Source of the DNA: Periconia sp. R9002
Lineage: Eukaryota; Ascomycota; Dothideomycetes; Pleosporales; Periconiaceae
NCBI GenBank assembly: GCA_023627715.1
Contig: JAMAHW010000045.1
Location: forward strand, 1 to 64,000
Direction: 5' to 3'
DNA length: 64,000 bases
Shown here: positions 48,361-60,074 of the stretch, in pieces
Position numbering within the stretch: position 1 is the stretch's first letter
How the letters are laid out: each line of letters starts with the position of its first letter
The notes under the pieces: model-generated
Told to the model about the DNA's origin: nothing
Database searches by the model: none
Seen by the model: only the letters and a program-made list of their open reading frames with translations
Translations under genes and position numbers: made by a program

Positions 48361-51283
48361 CTCTTCCACCTCACCGTGTAGAGTGAAAAAAAGGAAATGA
48401 TCGAGTGTTGGGAGAGCTTATATACCTGTCTACACACGTGCACGCTATACCCTTTCTACCTAGTTTGCCGGCTTTTCTCACTTAGATTTCACTGTATGGA
48501 GCGGTGGTAGTAGTGGTGGTGATGGGATTTATCGTCGTCGTCGTTGATGTGTGAAAGTTTAGCATAATGTGGAGATGTTGTGGGACCCTTTCTTATGCCA
48601 GCTATAGCGGTGAGGATGGTTGTTTTGGAGCACGCAGTTCCACCAAACATGTACCTTCGTGCCTTGTTTTTTAAAACACGATCTTCCACCAAACATAAAC
48701 TGGGTTGCTCACAGTTTTAGAACACCCCCTTCAAACGCACCCCGTGCAATTGTGTAGAAAAGAGAATGGGAGAATTGGGTTTTGGGTTTTGGGGGTGTTT
48801 ATATACCTTTCTACGTGCACGCTATTGCCTTTTGAACTAGCTGATCTAGACGGTTCTCGGGTTTGAAGGTGTAGATTGGTAGTAGTGGTGACATTCATCG
48901 TCGTTATCACGCTCTGTAACATGTCATGGTAATATAGGCGTAGGCTGGAGTTTTATAGGAATCTTCCTCCGATAAATCATGAATTGTGACTGTTTGCCAT
49001 TTTAGGACATCCCCCTTTCCACCATGGCTCACTGCTGGCTTGAATTTGAACACACCCTTTCCCACGCAGCCCGCGCAATCGTGTGGAGAAGAAAAAGAAA
49101 AAGCGATTAAGTGTTGAGGGGGTTTATATACTTCAATATATGCACGCTATACCTTTTCTAACTAATGCGTAGTATATAGAGCGGGAGTAGTGACGAGATT
49201 CATCGTCGTTGTCACGCTTTTCCAAAAGTCTGATGGTCATGATATAGACGGGAATTAGACACTCACACACCACCAAACATGTATGACACGCACTCACAGT
49301 TTAGAACACCCACTTCCACCCACCATAGGCTATAGGGGACGACTATTTAGGACACCCCCTTCACACGTATCCCGTGCAATTGTAGAGAAAGGAAAGGAAA
49401 ACTGGGGTGCTGGGGGGTTTATATACGTCTCCACATGCGCTATACCCTTTCCAATCACCAGCTAATAAGCACTGTTCTAGGATAAGTATGGAGCATTGGT
49501 GATAAAGATCGTCATCGTTAAGATATAGGCACCCTCTCAACAGTCGGAAAGGTTTGAAAACCAATACCCACAGAATCATGTTTTGAAACACCTCTCCTGC
49601 TACCAACATTTCTGTTTGTCAATCAGTTCTTAACGACACATCTCCCATCTCTATGCGCCACCCGCGCAATCGTGTAGAGAAGAGAAAGAGAGTATTCGAG
49701 CAAAGAAGGCATTTATATACCCGTCTCCTCCTTACACGCCTTACCCTTCCTAGTTATCTTAACCGATGGCCTTCTGTGGTACATGCTAATGAACGTGGTG
49801 ACGATGGTATTTTGCATCATCACTACTATTCTCAAAAACCTAGCTCCCGACAATAGACAGCCCATTTTGAAAAATTCCGACGCGCCAACTACCCATCAAC
49901 ATCCAATCTGACGTGTTTGAAGACACCTCGACACTCCCAACGCGCAATTGTGTAGAGAAAAAGGAAATCAGAGAGTGTTAGAGGCATTTATATATTCATG
50001 CCTTCCATATACACCTTACCCTTTCTAGCAACCCAACTAATCTAATCAGTTAGTACTCTTTCTGATACATGTTAGTAATGAAGCTGATGACGATGGTGCT
50101 TTGCATAATCACCATCGTTGTGTCCTTTAAACTTTGAAAATGTGGCTCTTGAAAACAGCCATCTAGTTTTCAGAACAATCTTTCATGACCAGCATCCCGC
50201 GTTGTTTTTGATGGAGCAACTTTTGTTAAACCCCGCTACCACATACATACTATTTTGTACAGAAGAGAAAGAAAACCATTGAAAGGATTAACGGGATTTA
50301 TATATCTCATTTTATGCCCTAACCCTTTACTTTTTCTAGTCAGTGTTGGATTTACCTAGTCATTTACTGGTAAGTGACAATGGTGACGACAGTGATGGCT
50401 TGCATCATCGCGGCCACTTTTTGAAACTAGTGTGAGAGTATTGTTAAGTCCCAATTTTAAGAAACCCTCTACTTCAAAGCTACCATGTTTTCAATGTATC
50501 TTCAACTTTCTTTAAAAAAAAATTAGTTCGCTTCCATATATCTTGATAAGGAGGAAAGAAAGGAAAAATTTACAGTGTCGGCGATCTTTATATACCCACC
50601 GTCTCGCATACACTTTACCGTTTTCAAGTAGTCTAGATGGTTCCCTATAGTAACAAATAAATAAAATGATATGAAGGTGATGATTCTTATCACCACCACG
50701 CTCTGTGAAACTTTGAAAAAGTAGCTCCCGGAATCTCATAGAATTATGATTTCGAAAAGTAACCCCAACCCCAACCGACCATTATGTGGTGGCATGCGTC
50801 TTTTTCATCAGAAAGCTTCTGATCGTTACTCGCATTTATGTACACGAGAAATAGAAAGAAAGAACAATCGCTTCGATAGGATTTATATCCTCTCCCCATC
50901 CCCTATCTTGCCCAATTCTCGCTAGTGGAATCACATCTCCATTAGTAATGCATATAGCTATACAGAGAATGACAATGATGCACCTGTGGCAATGATGAAT
51001 GATGATATTCATCGTCACCACTATTGCCAATTACCCCAGATGCTAAAATTTTAAAAATTCTCACATGGCTCTCCATGTCTTCTAGCGTTTTCTCGTTACG
51101 GTTCCGCCCACTATATCGAAGGCCCTACTCCGGATTATTAGAAGAAAACAATTATATCGCCTACGTAAAACTTGTGCGGTCGTGTAAAAAAGAGAAAGGA
51201 AACAATTCGGGCATTAACGAGGTTTATATACCCTCGTCTCTATCCTATACCTTACCCTTTCTAGCAATAGATACAATAACAAT

Positions 51284-51305
51284 AACGATGATGAGTATCA
51301 TCGTT
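51284..51305. other. Perfect GAT/ATC palindrome in the array
   Basis: AACGATGAT and ATCATCGTT form a perfect 9-base stem around the loop GAGT. It is the clearest of the inverted repeats that occur about once per array unit. Confidence 0.75.
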
Positions 51306-51375
51306 TATTAGTGCAATTATATATCCCTAGATAGCTGATATAATCATGTAACTAGTGTCGTCGAGTTTGTGGAGT

Positions 51376-51602
51376 GGGTATAAATACGTCCTTCTTTTCG
51401 CTCCGTTCTTGCTTTCTTCTTTTCTTTACTACACAAGCGTACGTAATAGAACATGTACGCTTGTTTAATTCTAGAAACAACAAGAGAATGTCTGTGGTAC
51501 GCGTGTGTTCCTTCCGACGGTCATTCATCTTCCATCGAAGTTTTCGAAAACATGTTGAGGGTTATGATAATGATGATTTTAATCACCATCATTAGTTGCT
51601 AA
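51376..51602 (+). repeat. Probable inverted unit within the array
   Basis: On the plus strand GGGTATAAATAC (51376-51387) is followed by a long CT-rich tract (CTTTCTTCTTTTCTTT) ending in ACTACACAAG. This is the same element order that all other units show on the minus strand. After it come a TTTTCGAAAACATG word and a GAT/ATC inverted repeat near 51565-51595. An ATG at 51453 opens 49 codons to the TAA at 51600 with a hydrophobic end, but coding is not supported by the other units. Confidence 0.5.
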
Positions 51603-54600
51603 AACTATAGCACGGCGTGACTATAGGTTAATGTTAAGAAACGAGACTCCACTTCGAACACATATAGATATGCCTTGGGTCTTTTTATTATTCACCTTCT
51701 GCTTACCCAAATCGCGTGTTCGTAATAAGAGAAGGAGACAACTATGACTTCGGCGAAATTTATATACCCTCATCTATCTACGCTTTACCTTTTCCAGCAC
51801 CAGTACGAATTGTCATCGTCACCATTAACGCTCTTCATAGTCTCCAATAATTACTGCGTGATATATCCATCTGTCGAATTTCACACTTCCTACGCCGCCA
51901 AACACATTATGTAGTACCCGATGGACTTTTAGTAGTTCCTACACATGAGCTATCCACGCAGTTGTGTAGAGAAAAAAAGGAAACCGCTTAGTGTTGAAGA
52001 GAATCTATACCTACTCTTCCCGTTGCATGCTTACCTTTCCTGTCCATAAATTAACACAACGATGGCGATGATTGTCATCACCTATCTCTTCTTAGCCCTG
52101 GAAACAAAGGTACATGGAAAACATGAAAGCGACCTTTGAGCAACCCTTCCCGACTCTACAAAAACCATTTTTTTAGTCTTGTTTGGCTTTTTAAAGAGAG
52201 CCCCCCCACAAATAAGCCACCTTGTGTAGAACAAAAAAAGAAAGAAGCTAGAATTTGAGAAGAGCACTAGTTTATATACCCCTCCATAACCTGCCTCCTA
52301 AGCCTGTCTTAGTAATATACTACAATAATAATGAAGGATAATCGCAGTGTATTGTATTAATAACGGTATCAACACAGTAGAAATCCACAATAACGTCCTC
52401 GGCCAGGACGCTACAACAATGATAAGGATCTCCACTACTATCGTCATTGCTATCCTTCAACTCAAAAATCACAGAATTCATTATTCACCAACTCCGCTCC
52501 ACCAAACATAGGTCTTCTTCATTAAGGTTTTTAAAAGAACTTCCACACAACTCTATACAGAAAAGAATAAGAAGAGAGATTTGAGCAATACGGAACGAAG
52601 TTTATGTACCCCATCTCTACCCTACGCACTTTACCTATTCCCGTTACGTGTTACTTACGACAATAGTGAGAAGCATCGCCATCGCTATCGCAGTCACACT
52701 TTAAACATTTCCAGAACGCAGGAGTCATGATTTTATCCCTTCAAACCTACGCTCCACGACACATGGGTTCGTCTTGGTTTATCTTGTTAGGCCACCTCCG
52801 CTTAGCCATGTGTAAAAAGAAAAGAAGGAGGAACGTCAACGGGATTTATATATACCATTCTCAACAGGGAACTACTATAATCCTATTATTCATACATAGC
52901 GAATGATGCTAATAAGAAGCATCATCGTCATCATCGCAAGACCTAGAACCAAAACTTATGAGTTCATGAAAGTAGGTATTTGAAAAATGGAAATACACTA
53001 GGACCACTTGCCCCCCCCTCCTAAACCCATAGAAGGCAAGAAAAGAAATCCAAGCGTAGCAAGGGGGATTTATGCCCTCTCTTAGTGACCCACCTTGCCC
53101 CTTCTAGTAGTACCAACGATGGCAATGGGCATAATCACCATCATCGCAAACCCTAGAAAATAAAACTTACAAATTCCCATGAATCAAAGCTTCAAAAGTT
53201 GAAAAGAGAGTTCCTCCAACCAACTCCCACATGAATCCTTTGCTCGTAGTTTTAAGAAAATTGTTATTCCCTTGTATACAACCGCGTGTAGAAGAAAAGA
53301 AGAAGGAAAGAAGGTCAAAAGGAGGGATTAAATACTTTCTCTTCTGTACCCATCTTACCCTTTGAGTAACACGCAGCGAGTCAACGACGATGATATGCAT
53401 CGCCACTACCTCTAATCGTAGAGGATTTAAAAATGGTTCTCCCATAAGTCGGTATTTTGACACTCCACCAGCGTCCACCAACTATGTAGTTTATTTGGGT
53501 CATTTTAGCGAAAGCTCCTCCCTCGCGCGTGCGATCATATGTAGAAGAGAAGAGAAACGAAGGTTAAAAGGAAGGTTTATATACCCTCTCTACTGTATCC
53601 ATATCACCCTTTCTACACTTTGTGGACTCACTCGAGGTCTTCCCTAAGTTTCATAGCTAGAAACTTCCTGTGCTCAAAACAACGACGATGATAAAAATCA
53701 TCACTGCGCCTAACCCCTAACAAACAAAAACATCACTTATTGACTGACTGGATTTTGCAAAATTCCGACCAGTCCACCAACCATGCTATCGCGCTTTTCC
53801 ATGTTAGAGCAAGCTTCCCCTTTACCCTCGTGCGATTGCGTGTAGAAGAAAAGAATTTGGAGGGACGACGTGATTTAATAGATAGCCAGCTTACTAACCT
53901 TCCAGACAGTACAAATTTGGTGGTCGTAGTAATGAGGGGCGATGGCGATTGATGGAGCTCATCATCACCGCATGTGTCGATTTTCGAAAACTCCGACCAG
54001 CGTCCAGCAACCATGTGAAGGTGTTTCTGATGTTTTAGTTAAAGCTTCCCCACCTCCACGCAATCGTGTGCAGAAGAAAAGAAGGGGGATGTCGAGGGAA
54101 GATGTGGTTTATATACAGTAGCTTACTAACCTTCCAGCCAGTCCTCAAGGGATGATTCTCATCACGATTAACCTCATTGTCGCCATCACTGTCCCTGCTG
54201 CCTAGAAAACTAGAGCCCATGATTGAACACTCCAGCCAACGTCCACCAAACATCTGCATTCTGATACATTGTTTTAGTGCAAGCTTCTCCACCTCCGCGC
54301 GATCGCGTGCAGAAGAAAAGAAGAAAAAATAGAAAAGACGTAATTTATATAGATAACCAGGTTACTAATGCTCTAGCTATCCAGCCCTCAAATTGACGGT
54401 AATGAGACAGGGCAATCATAGCGATGACAATGGCCACTGCCATAAAGTTCATCATCGTAGTTCCCAATGCCCCCCCTTCTCCAAAAACCAAGCATGATTC
54501 ATGTTGCTAATTGTTTTTTCACAAAACTCCCACCCAGTGTCCACCACCCGGGGCCAGTAAAGAAAACAAGGAGAGAAGGAAATCGAGGGAAGTGGTGGTT

Positions 54601-54710
54601 TATATAGGTAGGTAGGTACGTGGGGAGCTTACTAACCTTCTGGTTAACTAGTGTTTAATGTGGCAATGATGAGGGTGATAGTGATGGTGGTGGGGATTAT
54701 CGTCGTCGTC

Positions 54711-55004
54711 GTTGCTCCATTTCGAAATGTCGAAGTCCAAAACCTAGGAACACATGAAGCTACCGCGCTATCGAGCGCAATTTTGTTTAGCGGTTCATGA
54801 AAAAGGATACCTGGATTTGTAGCGATTCTCTGCAAAAAACTTGTGATGATAATAATTCAAATAGGGGGTTTGCATTATATGTGCTCTTCCGTGATCAGAA
54901 AATCACTCTTCCACCTTGAGAAATACACCTTCACGTTTCTATCTACGTGCAAATCCAACTACAACCCGCCTCGATTCAGCAATACATGCCCACATTACCA
55001 ACCT
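54711..55004. other. Right flank of the array
   Basis: About 290 bases of non-repetitive DNA lie between the last array unit and the 3' end of the permease gene. No gene is seen. Confidence 0.45.
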
Positions 55005-56687
55005 TTAAGTGTTGAACTGCCACCTCGGATGCCGATCCCCCAACTTCAAATCCTCCAAACTATCATGAAAACCACTCGTCTCCGGATTCTCTACCATAAA
55101 CTCCTCCTTCTCCTTATTCTCTTTCGCTAGAATCCACCACAGGGCCGACACAACCACAATGTTCCCGACTAGATATCCCAGCGCGACCGAATGTCCCAGC
55201 ACATACCTCGGTGCCGTTTTAGGGCGATATAGCTGCGTTCCGATGACGGCGCCCAGGTTGCCGATGGAGATTTGCATGGCGTTTGCGGTGGCGCGTTTGG
55301 TTTGGCCGGAGACATTGACGGCGGGCCAGGAGAGAACGAGCGCAACCGACGGGTAGATGCCCATGGCGGCGAAGAAGGTGCCTAGGTAGGATACGCCGGG
55401 TTTCTTGGTGGGGTGTTCGTTGGTGAGGAGGATGATGTAGCCGATGATGGCGAGCGTGGAGGTGATGAGGGTGAAGAGGGCACGGCGTTTGTATTTCTCG
55501 GCGAGGGCGGCCCAGCCTACGGTTAGGATGGTTGCGGCTGCGTAGGGGGGGATGGTGAGGAGCTGGGATTGCGCTGCGGTGTAGCCCATGTCTTTGATGA
55601 TGGTTGGCTGGGGGTTGTTAGTTGTGGTTGGAGAGGGTTGGAGTCGGGGTGACTTACGAGGAACAGGGAGAGCGTGTATAGTGGTAGACTCATGGTGTGA
55701 AAGCACGCGCCGTATAGCCAGACCTTGACATCCTTGAGGCCTTCCAAGACGGCGCCCCATGTGAATTTCTCATTATTGGTGGCGTCGCTGTCGACTCTGA
55801 GGCGCGCTTTGATAAAGGTGCGTTCTTCTTTGGACAGCCAACTCACGTTTTCGGGATAATTTGAGATGAACCAGTACGCAATGGCAGCGATAACAATGGT
55901 AAGAAGACCTTCCTATATTTCGTAAGTATAATTACGGCCCCGAAGATCACTCCACGTACGATAATGAAGATCCAACGCCATCCATTGTAGCCACCCACGC
56001 CGCGCATGTGCCCTATTCCGTACGCTAAAATTCCACCAAAAGCGCCCGCCAGCGAAGCACAGGAGAAGAACAGCGAGATTCGATATTGACGCTCATCTCG
56101 TTTATACCACATAGACAAATAGTACACCACCCCCGGGAAAAGACCGGATTCAGTCATACCCAAGCTAGTACATCAAGTCAGAAACCGCGAAAGGACAGAT
56201 TGGGGGAAATACTAACAAGAATCGCACAACAAAAAAGCCAGCGAGGTTCTGCGTAACACCCATGAGCGTCGCAACAATTCCCCAGGCAATTGTCAAGGTA
56301 GGGAGCCAGAACTTGGGTGTGGTCCGCTTGAGAATGATGTTACATGGCAATTCGAAAAGTACGTAACCGAGAAAGTAGAGAGTGAGACCAGTCAAATACT
56401 GGTTTCCCGTCATGTGTAGGTCCGTTGTAAGCCCCTCAATTCTGGCGTTGGCAACTTGTAGAAATGTTAGCAATGCTTTTGTGGATTCAGAATTTGAGCT
56501 CACCATTGCTGCGATCCAGGAAGGAAAGCAGGTACAAGATGGAGACGGCCGGTAGCAACCTCAGATCAAGCTTCCTGAGAAGCTTCTTCTCGCTTACCGT
56601 CGCAGTCTCCAGGACATCAAGGTCATCGTTGGAAGACGTCGACGCGCCAGGCGGTTCAAGTTCAGTTTTGGTTTTCTCCGAAGCCAT
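55005..56687 (-). CDS. MFS permease of the DAL5/TNA1 (anion:cation symporter) family
   Basis: Five exons (56687-56504, 56454-56217, 56164-55960, 55912-55658, 55607-55005) give 494 residues with about twelve helices. The family words are rebuilt only by splicing: LDRSNVANARIEGL at residues 56-69, FVVRFFLGMTESGLFPG, and GWRWIFIIEGLLTI near 203-216. LSLFLPTIIKDMGY is also present. Known members import allantoate, nicotinate, pantothenate, biotin and related carboxylates with protons at the plasma membrane; the substrate of this one cannot be assigned. The N-terminal 40 residues and the C-terminal tail (SGFHDSLEDLKLGDR) are cytoplasmic. Its 3' end faces the repeat array. Confidence 0.92.
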
Positions 56688-57539
56688 GGTGCTGGGGGCT
56701 ACAAAAGAACGATCAACGGCAAGCTCAAGCAACCAGCAGCACCGGGCTGGTGCGCCTTAAAGAATGTTTGCATGGCTTGAAAGCGGGATGATGCAATATT
56801 GTGGACTTTGCTCGAATTGGGATGCAATGCCTGGGCCAGAGCCATGGCGCGGAGTGCCAGGCCACGCGATTGGATTGATGGGGACGAATTGCTCCGTGGA
56901 GAGCTTATCGTGCCGTGCATGTGGTGCGGTTTCTGCTGCTGTTGCGCTGCGATCGTGTGCGAATCTTGGGGTGAGATGTCGTGATTCTGGATCTGCAGGA
57001 CGGCTAGCCGCATGGGGAACGATACGTGAACGTGGGCATGGACGCAGATGCACAATGTTGCACTCTACATCTAGTTATGTAAGGGTTCAGCGGAACCAAA
57101 CTTTTCTGAGATCGCGCTTGTTTGATGAATTAGCCGATGAACCAATTGTCTGGGAATTGATTAGTAGAGCAAATACTTCAAGAAGTCAGCAAACCGGCGT
57201 TGTTTGAACATCTCTTCACCGGATTCTCAACGCGATGACAAAAGAATAGAGGAGATGGATAAAAGTCAATTCTTTTAAGAAAAGCTTCCTAACTGATAGG
57301 AAAAAGCCGTGCTACTAAAGTATAACCGTTCTCCTACTACGCCGTCCCATTTCCACCTCAGCGTGCAAAAACCACGTGAGAAGACAGGCAATCAGTGCCC
57401 AACAGATTCGATAGAGCCGTCCGAAGATGATAAAAATTTGAGAGGATTCTATATTGCGCGCACAAAGTTAGCTAGCTAAACGCAACTAGACCACAGACGA
57501 CTCAGAACGATTTGACTTACCTGCGATTGAACAAGCAGC
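56688..57539. other. Intergenic, promoter of the permease
   Basis: Several overlapping open frames near 56760-57200 lack codon pattern, domains or splice support and are not accepted. The nearest part should be the permease promoter. At about 57520, on the minus strand, a CAG|GTAAGT word may be a donor inside the 3' untranslated region of the next gene. Confidence 0.45.
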
Positions 57540-58106
57540 TCAAACCTCAGCAGATTCGTCGACCTTTGCAGCCTCATCGGTGGTGTCCTCAGAATCGGCT
57601 TCAGCCTTGACAACAGGTTCTACAGGATATGTCAGTCTGGAAAGGAAAAGCAGGGAAGTGGAAACATACCGGCATCGGCTGCCTTGGGCTTGGGCTTGAC
57701 GGCACGCTTCTTGGTTGGGGAACCGTTCTCACCACCAGCTTCGGTCTTCGCTGCGCGTTTGCGGGGAGTTGCTTTTGCCTTGGTTGGAGTGTCTTCGCCG
57801 TCCTGATCCGTGGACGCCTTCTTGCGGCCACGCTTGGGAGTTGCAGCGGGGGCGCCGTCGGGCTGGTTGGCGAACAACTTGCCCTTGATTTTTGCCCAAG
57901 CGTTCGAAGCCGATCGAGGATTAGACATGCCGGCGAAAGCCGCAAGCTTGTCGTAATCGATCTGTCCGGTGGTTAGCAGAGCAAATTTGGTTGTGGGGAG
58001 AGCGTACCTCGGGAGGAGTCTTCAAGGACTGCATGGCCCACGAAAGCATTTGCATTTCACGCTCGCTAAAAGCGGCGGTCTTGCTCTCAGTACTATCCGC
58101 AGACAT
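57540..58106 (-). CDS. Small basic nuclear-type protein
   Basis: Three exons (58106-58008, 57961-57670, 57619-57540) encode 156 residues. The first 65 residues form the only ordered part: FSEREMQMLSWAMQSLKTPP, then IDYDKLAAFAGMSNPRSASN and AWAKIKGKL. It resembles a short helical, SANT- or winged-helix-like module seen at the start of many small fungal proteins. The rest is Lys/Arg/Pro/Ala-rich (PKRGRKKAS, ATPRKRAAK, KKRAVKPKPK), like histone H1 or HMG tails with nuclear localisation signals. It ends in an acidic tail (EDTTDEAAKVDESAEV). DNA or chromatin binding is inferred from composition only. It is divergent from the capping protein gene. Confidence 0.82.
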
Positions 58107-58995
58107 GGCGTCAAGTATGAATTGAGAACTTGAAGTGTAACGGTGTGAAGTGCAAATGTGCAGGAGAGTATGAGGATGCAGATGCAGGTGGAGGAAGAGA
58201 GAGGATCTATATTGGTGATGCGGATAGACTTATAAGAGCATAAGGAAGCACGCTAGCAGGCGGAAGCGAAGGTGAAGGCGTGTTGGTCTATTGTTTTGGT
58301 GAGTGAAGGGCAGTATACGGGACTTGCCGGGCAGAAACTACACTCACTCACCCGACTTTTTGTACTGTCGCCGGGTTACCGTCCCGCAATTGAGGGTGGC
58401 TAAGTGCAAATCAGGTAACTCGTTTGATTGGCAGCCTACTAAAAAGATTAGATTGCCTGTTGCAAGTAGCCAACAGTGATGCGGTGAGTCTATGTTCACC
58501 GTGCCAGTGCTAAAGCTCTCTGCCTTCCCGCACCTAGACACTAAAGGTTTTCCCTACTACGAATGCTGCAGCATATTACTTTGATTCTATTTTATTTTCA
58601 ATGCCACAAAGACCATCCTGCGTGATTCCGCTCTCGTGATGCCGTTTGATACCACACGAACCGTGCGCCTGCCCTGCGTTTGCCAGCGGGTACCACTGCG
58701 AACGGGCAAGCATGACCTCACAATACAATTTCGAACCAGAGAAAAAAAGCGATACTCCTCAGTTTCCGAAGAACAACATTTCCGACAAGTAAAAAATTCA
58801 ACCTGAAGATTATCACCAACAAGGCCGTTGTGTCGACGTCGAGCATCCTACAAGCTGCTAACCGCAATGGGCGAGCTGCGACCTGACTCGTCAGACAGCA
58901 CGACCATCTTGGAGGGGTATGGAGCTGCCTCACCCGCACTTCCTCCCACCATCCCTGAAACCCACTTTCAACGACAACACTACACCGATTACACA
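58107..58995. promoter_or_regulatory. Divergent promoter region, small basic protein / CAP2
   Basis: About 890 bases between two divergent starts. No gene or distinctive site is recognised. Confidence 0.5.
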
Positions 58996-60074
58996 ATGGC
59001 GGACCCAATCGACAGCGCTCTGTAAGTCTCTCTCCTCTCCATTGATTCCTGAAAGAAACCCCGCCATTGTTTCAATTTTCAAGGCTAACGACTCGGTTCC
59101 CAGAGACCTCCTCCGCCGGCTGAACCCCAAAGACGTCAAGCAGAACGTCGACCACATCATCTCCCTCAATCCCTCGCTAGAAGAAGACCTTCTCGAATCT
59201 GTAGATATCCCACTCTCCGTGAAAAAATGCTCAAAGACGAAGCGCGACTTCCTGTGCTGCGACTACAACCGTGACGGCGACAGCTGGCGGAGTCCGTGGA
59301 GCAACGAGTTCGAGCCGCCCGTGGTTGATGGTGTGACCCCCAGTGATCGTGTCAGGAAGATGGAGCTCAAGGCGAACGAGGCATTTGACGTGTATCGAGA
59401 ATTGTGAGTTTTTGGCGGGAGGGGAAGGAGGGGAGGGTTCAAGAGGGGGATATGCTGACGGTGGTAAACAGGTACTTTGAAGGTGGCATCTCGAGCGTGT
59501 ATCTGTGGGATATGGATGATGGGTTCGCAGGATGCGTATTGCTCAAGAAATGTAGGTCCTCTTACTTCCCTCCCTTGTCCCTGGCAATTCCGTCTCTACG
59601 GTACGCTGACGCCACATACCCCCCACAGCCGTGAACCCATCCTCCCAAAGCTCCGGAAGCTGGGACTCAATCCACGTCTTCGACGCGCAAGATCGCGCCC
59701 GCACGGCGCACTACAAGCTCACGTCGACGGTGATCCTCTCGCTGGGGACCAACTCGGACGGCCTGGGCGCGCTCGACCTGTCGGGCAACATGGTGCGGCA
59801 GGTGGAGCAAGACATGGCCGTCGACGACGACGGCTCGCACGTGGCCAACATCGGCAAGATGGTCGAGGACATGGAGCTCAAGATGCGCAACCTCCTGCAG
59901 GAGGTCTACTTTGGCAAGGCCAAGGACGTCGTCGGCGACCTGAGAAGTATGGAGAAGAGGTCGAAGCGTGGGAGACGGTTTTCGCTGACCGAGTTTCTAG
60001 GTATGCCGCCTCTCAGTCAGACGAATAGGGATCGCGCGACGCATAGGGAGATGATTAATAGCATGGGTCGGTGA
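58996..60074 (+). CDS. CAP2: F-actin-capping protein subunit beta
   Basis: Five exons (58996-59021, 59104-59403, 59472-59551, 59629-59946, 60001-60074) give 265 residues. The signatures are [18 protein letters not shown] near residue 10, [38 protein letters not shown] and [10 protein letters not shown]. With the alpha subunit it forms the heterodimer that caps actin filament barbed ends at cortical patches and hyphal tips. The first exon is only 26 bases (MADPIDSAL). The last intron (59947-60000, GTATGG to CTAG) is 54 bases without a stop in frame. Removal gives [20 protein letters not shown], which fits the family, while retention would add 18 residues. Both products would end at the same stop. 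Confidence 0.92.

Larger units (their letters stand above)
47890..54710 (-). repeat. Array of about 21 diverged promoter-like tandem units
   Basis: At least 21 units of about 220-380 bases follow one another. Read on the minus strand, most carry the same elements in order: a box like CTAGAAAGGGTAAG, about 20 bases, a TATA box (GGTATATAAACC), a CT-rich tract ending near CTACACGATTGCG, one or more boxes like CATGTTTGGTGGAAG, and a GAT/ATC inverted repeat before the next unit. On the given strand the TATA words start near 48417, 48798, 49123, 49418, 49712, 49987, 50297, 50587, 50882, 51223, 51759, 52271, 52601, 52845, 53577, 54108, 54343 and 54599. Weaker versions lie near 52002, 53069, 53327 and 53873. 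Units have diverged strongly and unevenly. There is no shared long reading frame, no transposase and no reverse transcriptase. The order TATA, pyrimidine tract, start-like CTACAC is that of a fungal RNA polymerase II promoter, so serial minus-strand transcription units are inferred. Confidence 0.8.

Noticed and set aside
47890..54710. CRISPR array or ordinary microsatellite as an explanation of the repeat array
   Set aside because: Units are about 280 bases, strongly diverged and ordered into several distinct boxes in a eukaryotic genome; there are no identical short repeats with unique spacers.
47890..54710. RNA polymerase III genes (tRNA, U6 or 5S) in the array
   Set aside because: No tRNA cloverleaf or internal A/B boxes are seen, and T-runs such as the one near 48390 lie just after the TATA box, where polymerase III would stop.
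47890..54710. Transposon or LTR element cluster
   Set aside because: No transposase, reverse transcriptase or terminal repeat with target duplication is visible.
56764..57207. 147-codon plus-strand frame upstream of the permease
   Set aside because: It overlaps equally long frames on both strands, a sign of stop-poor promoter DNA and not of a gene.
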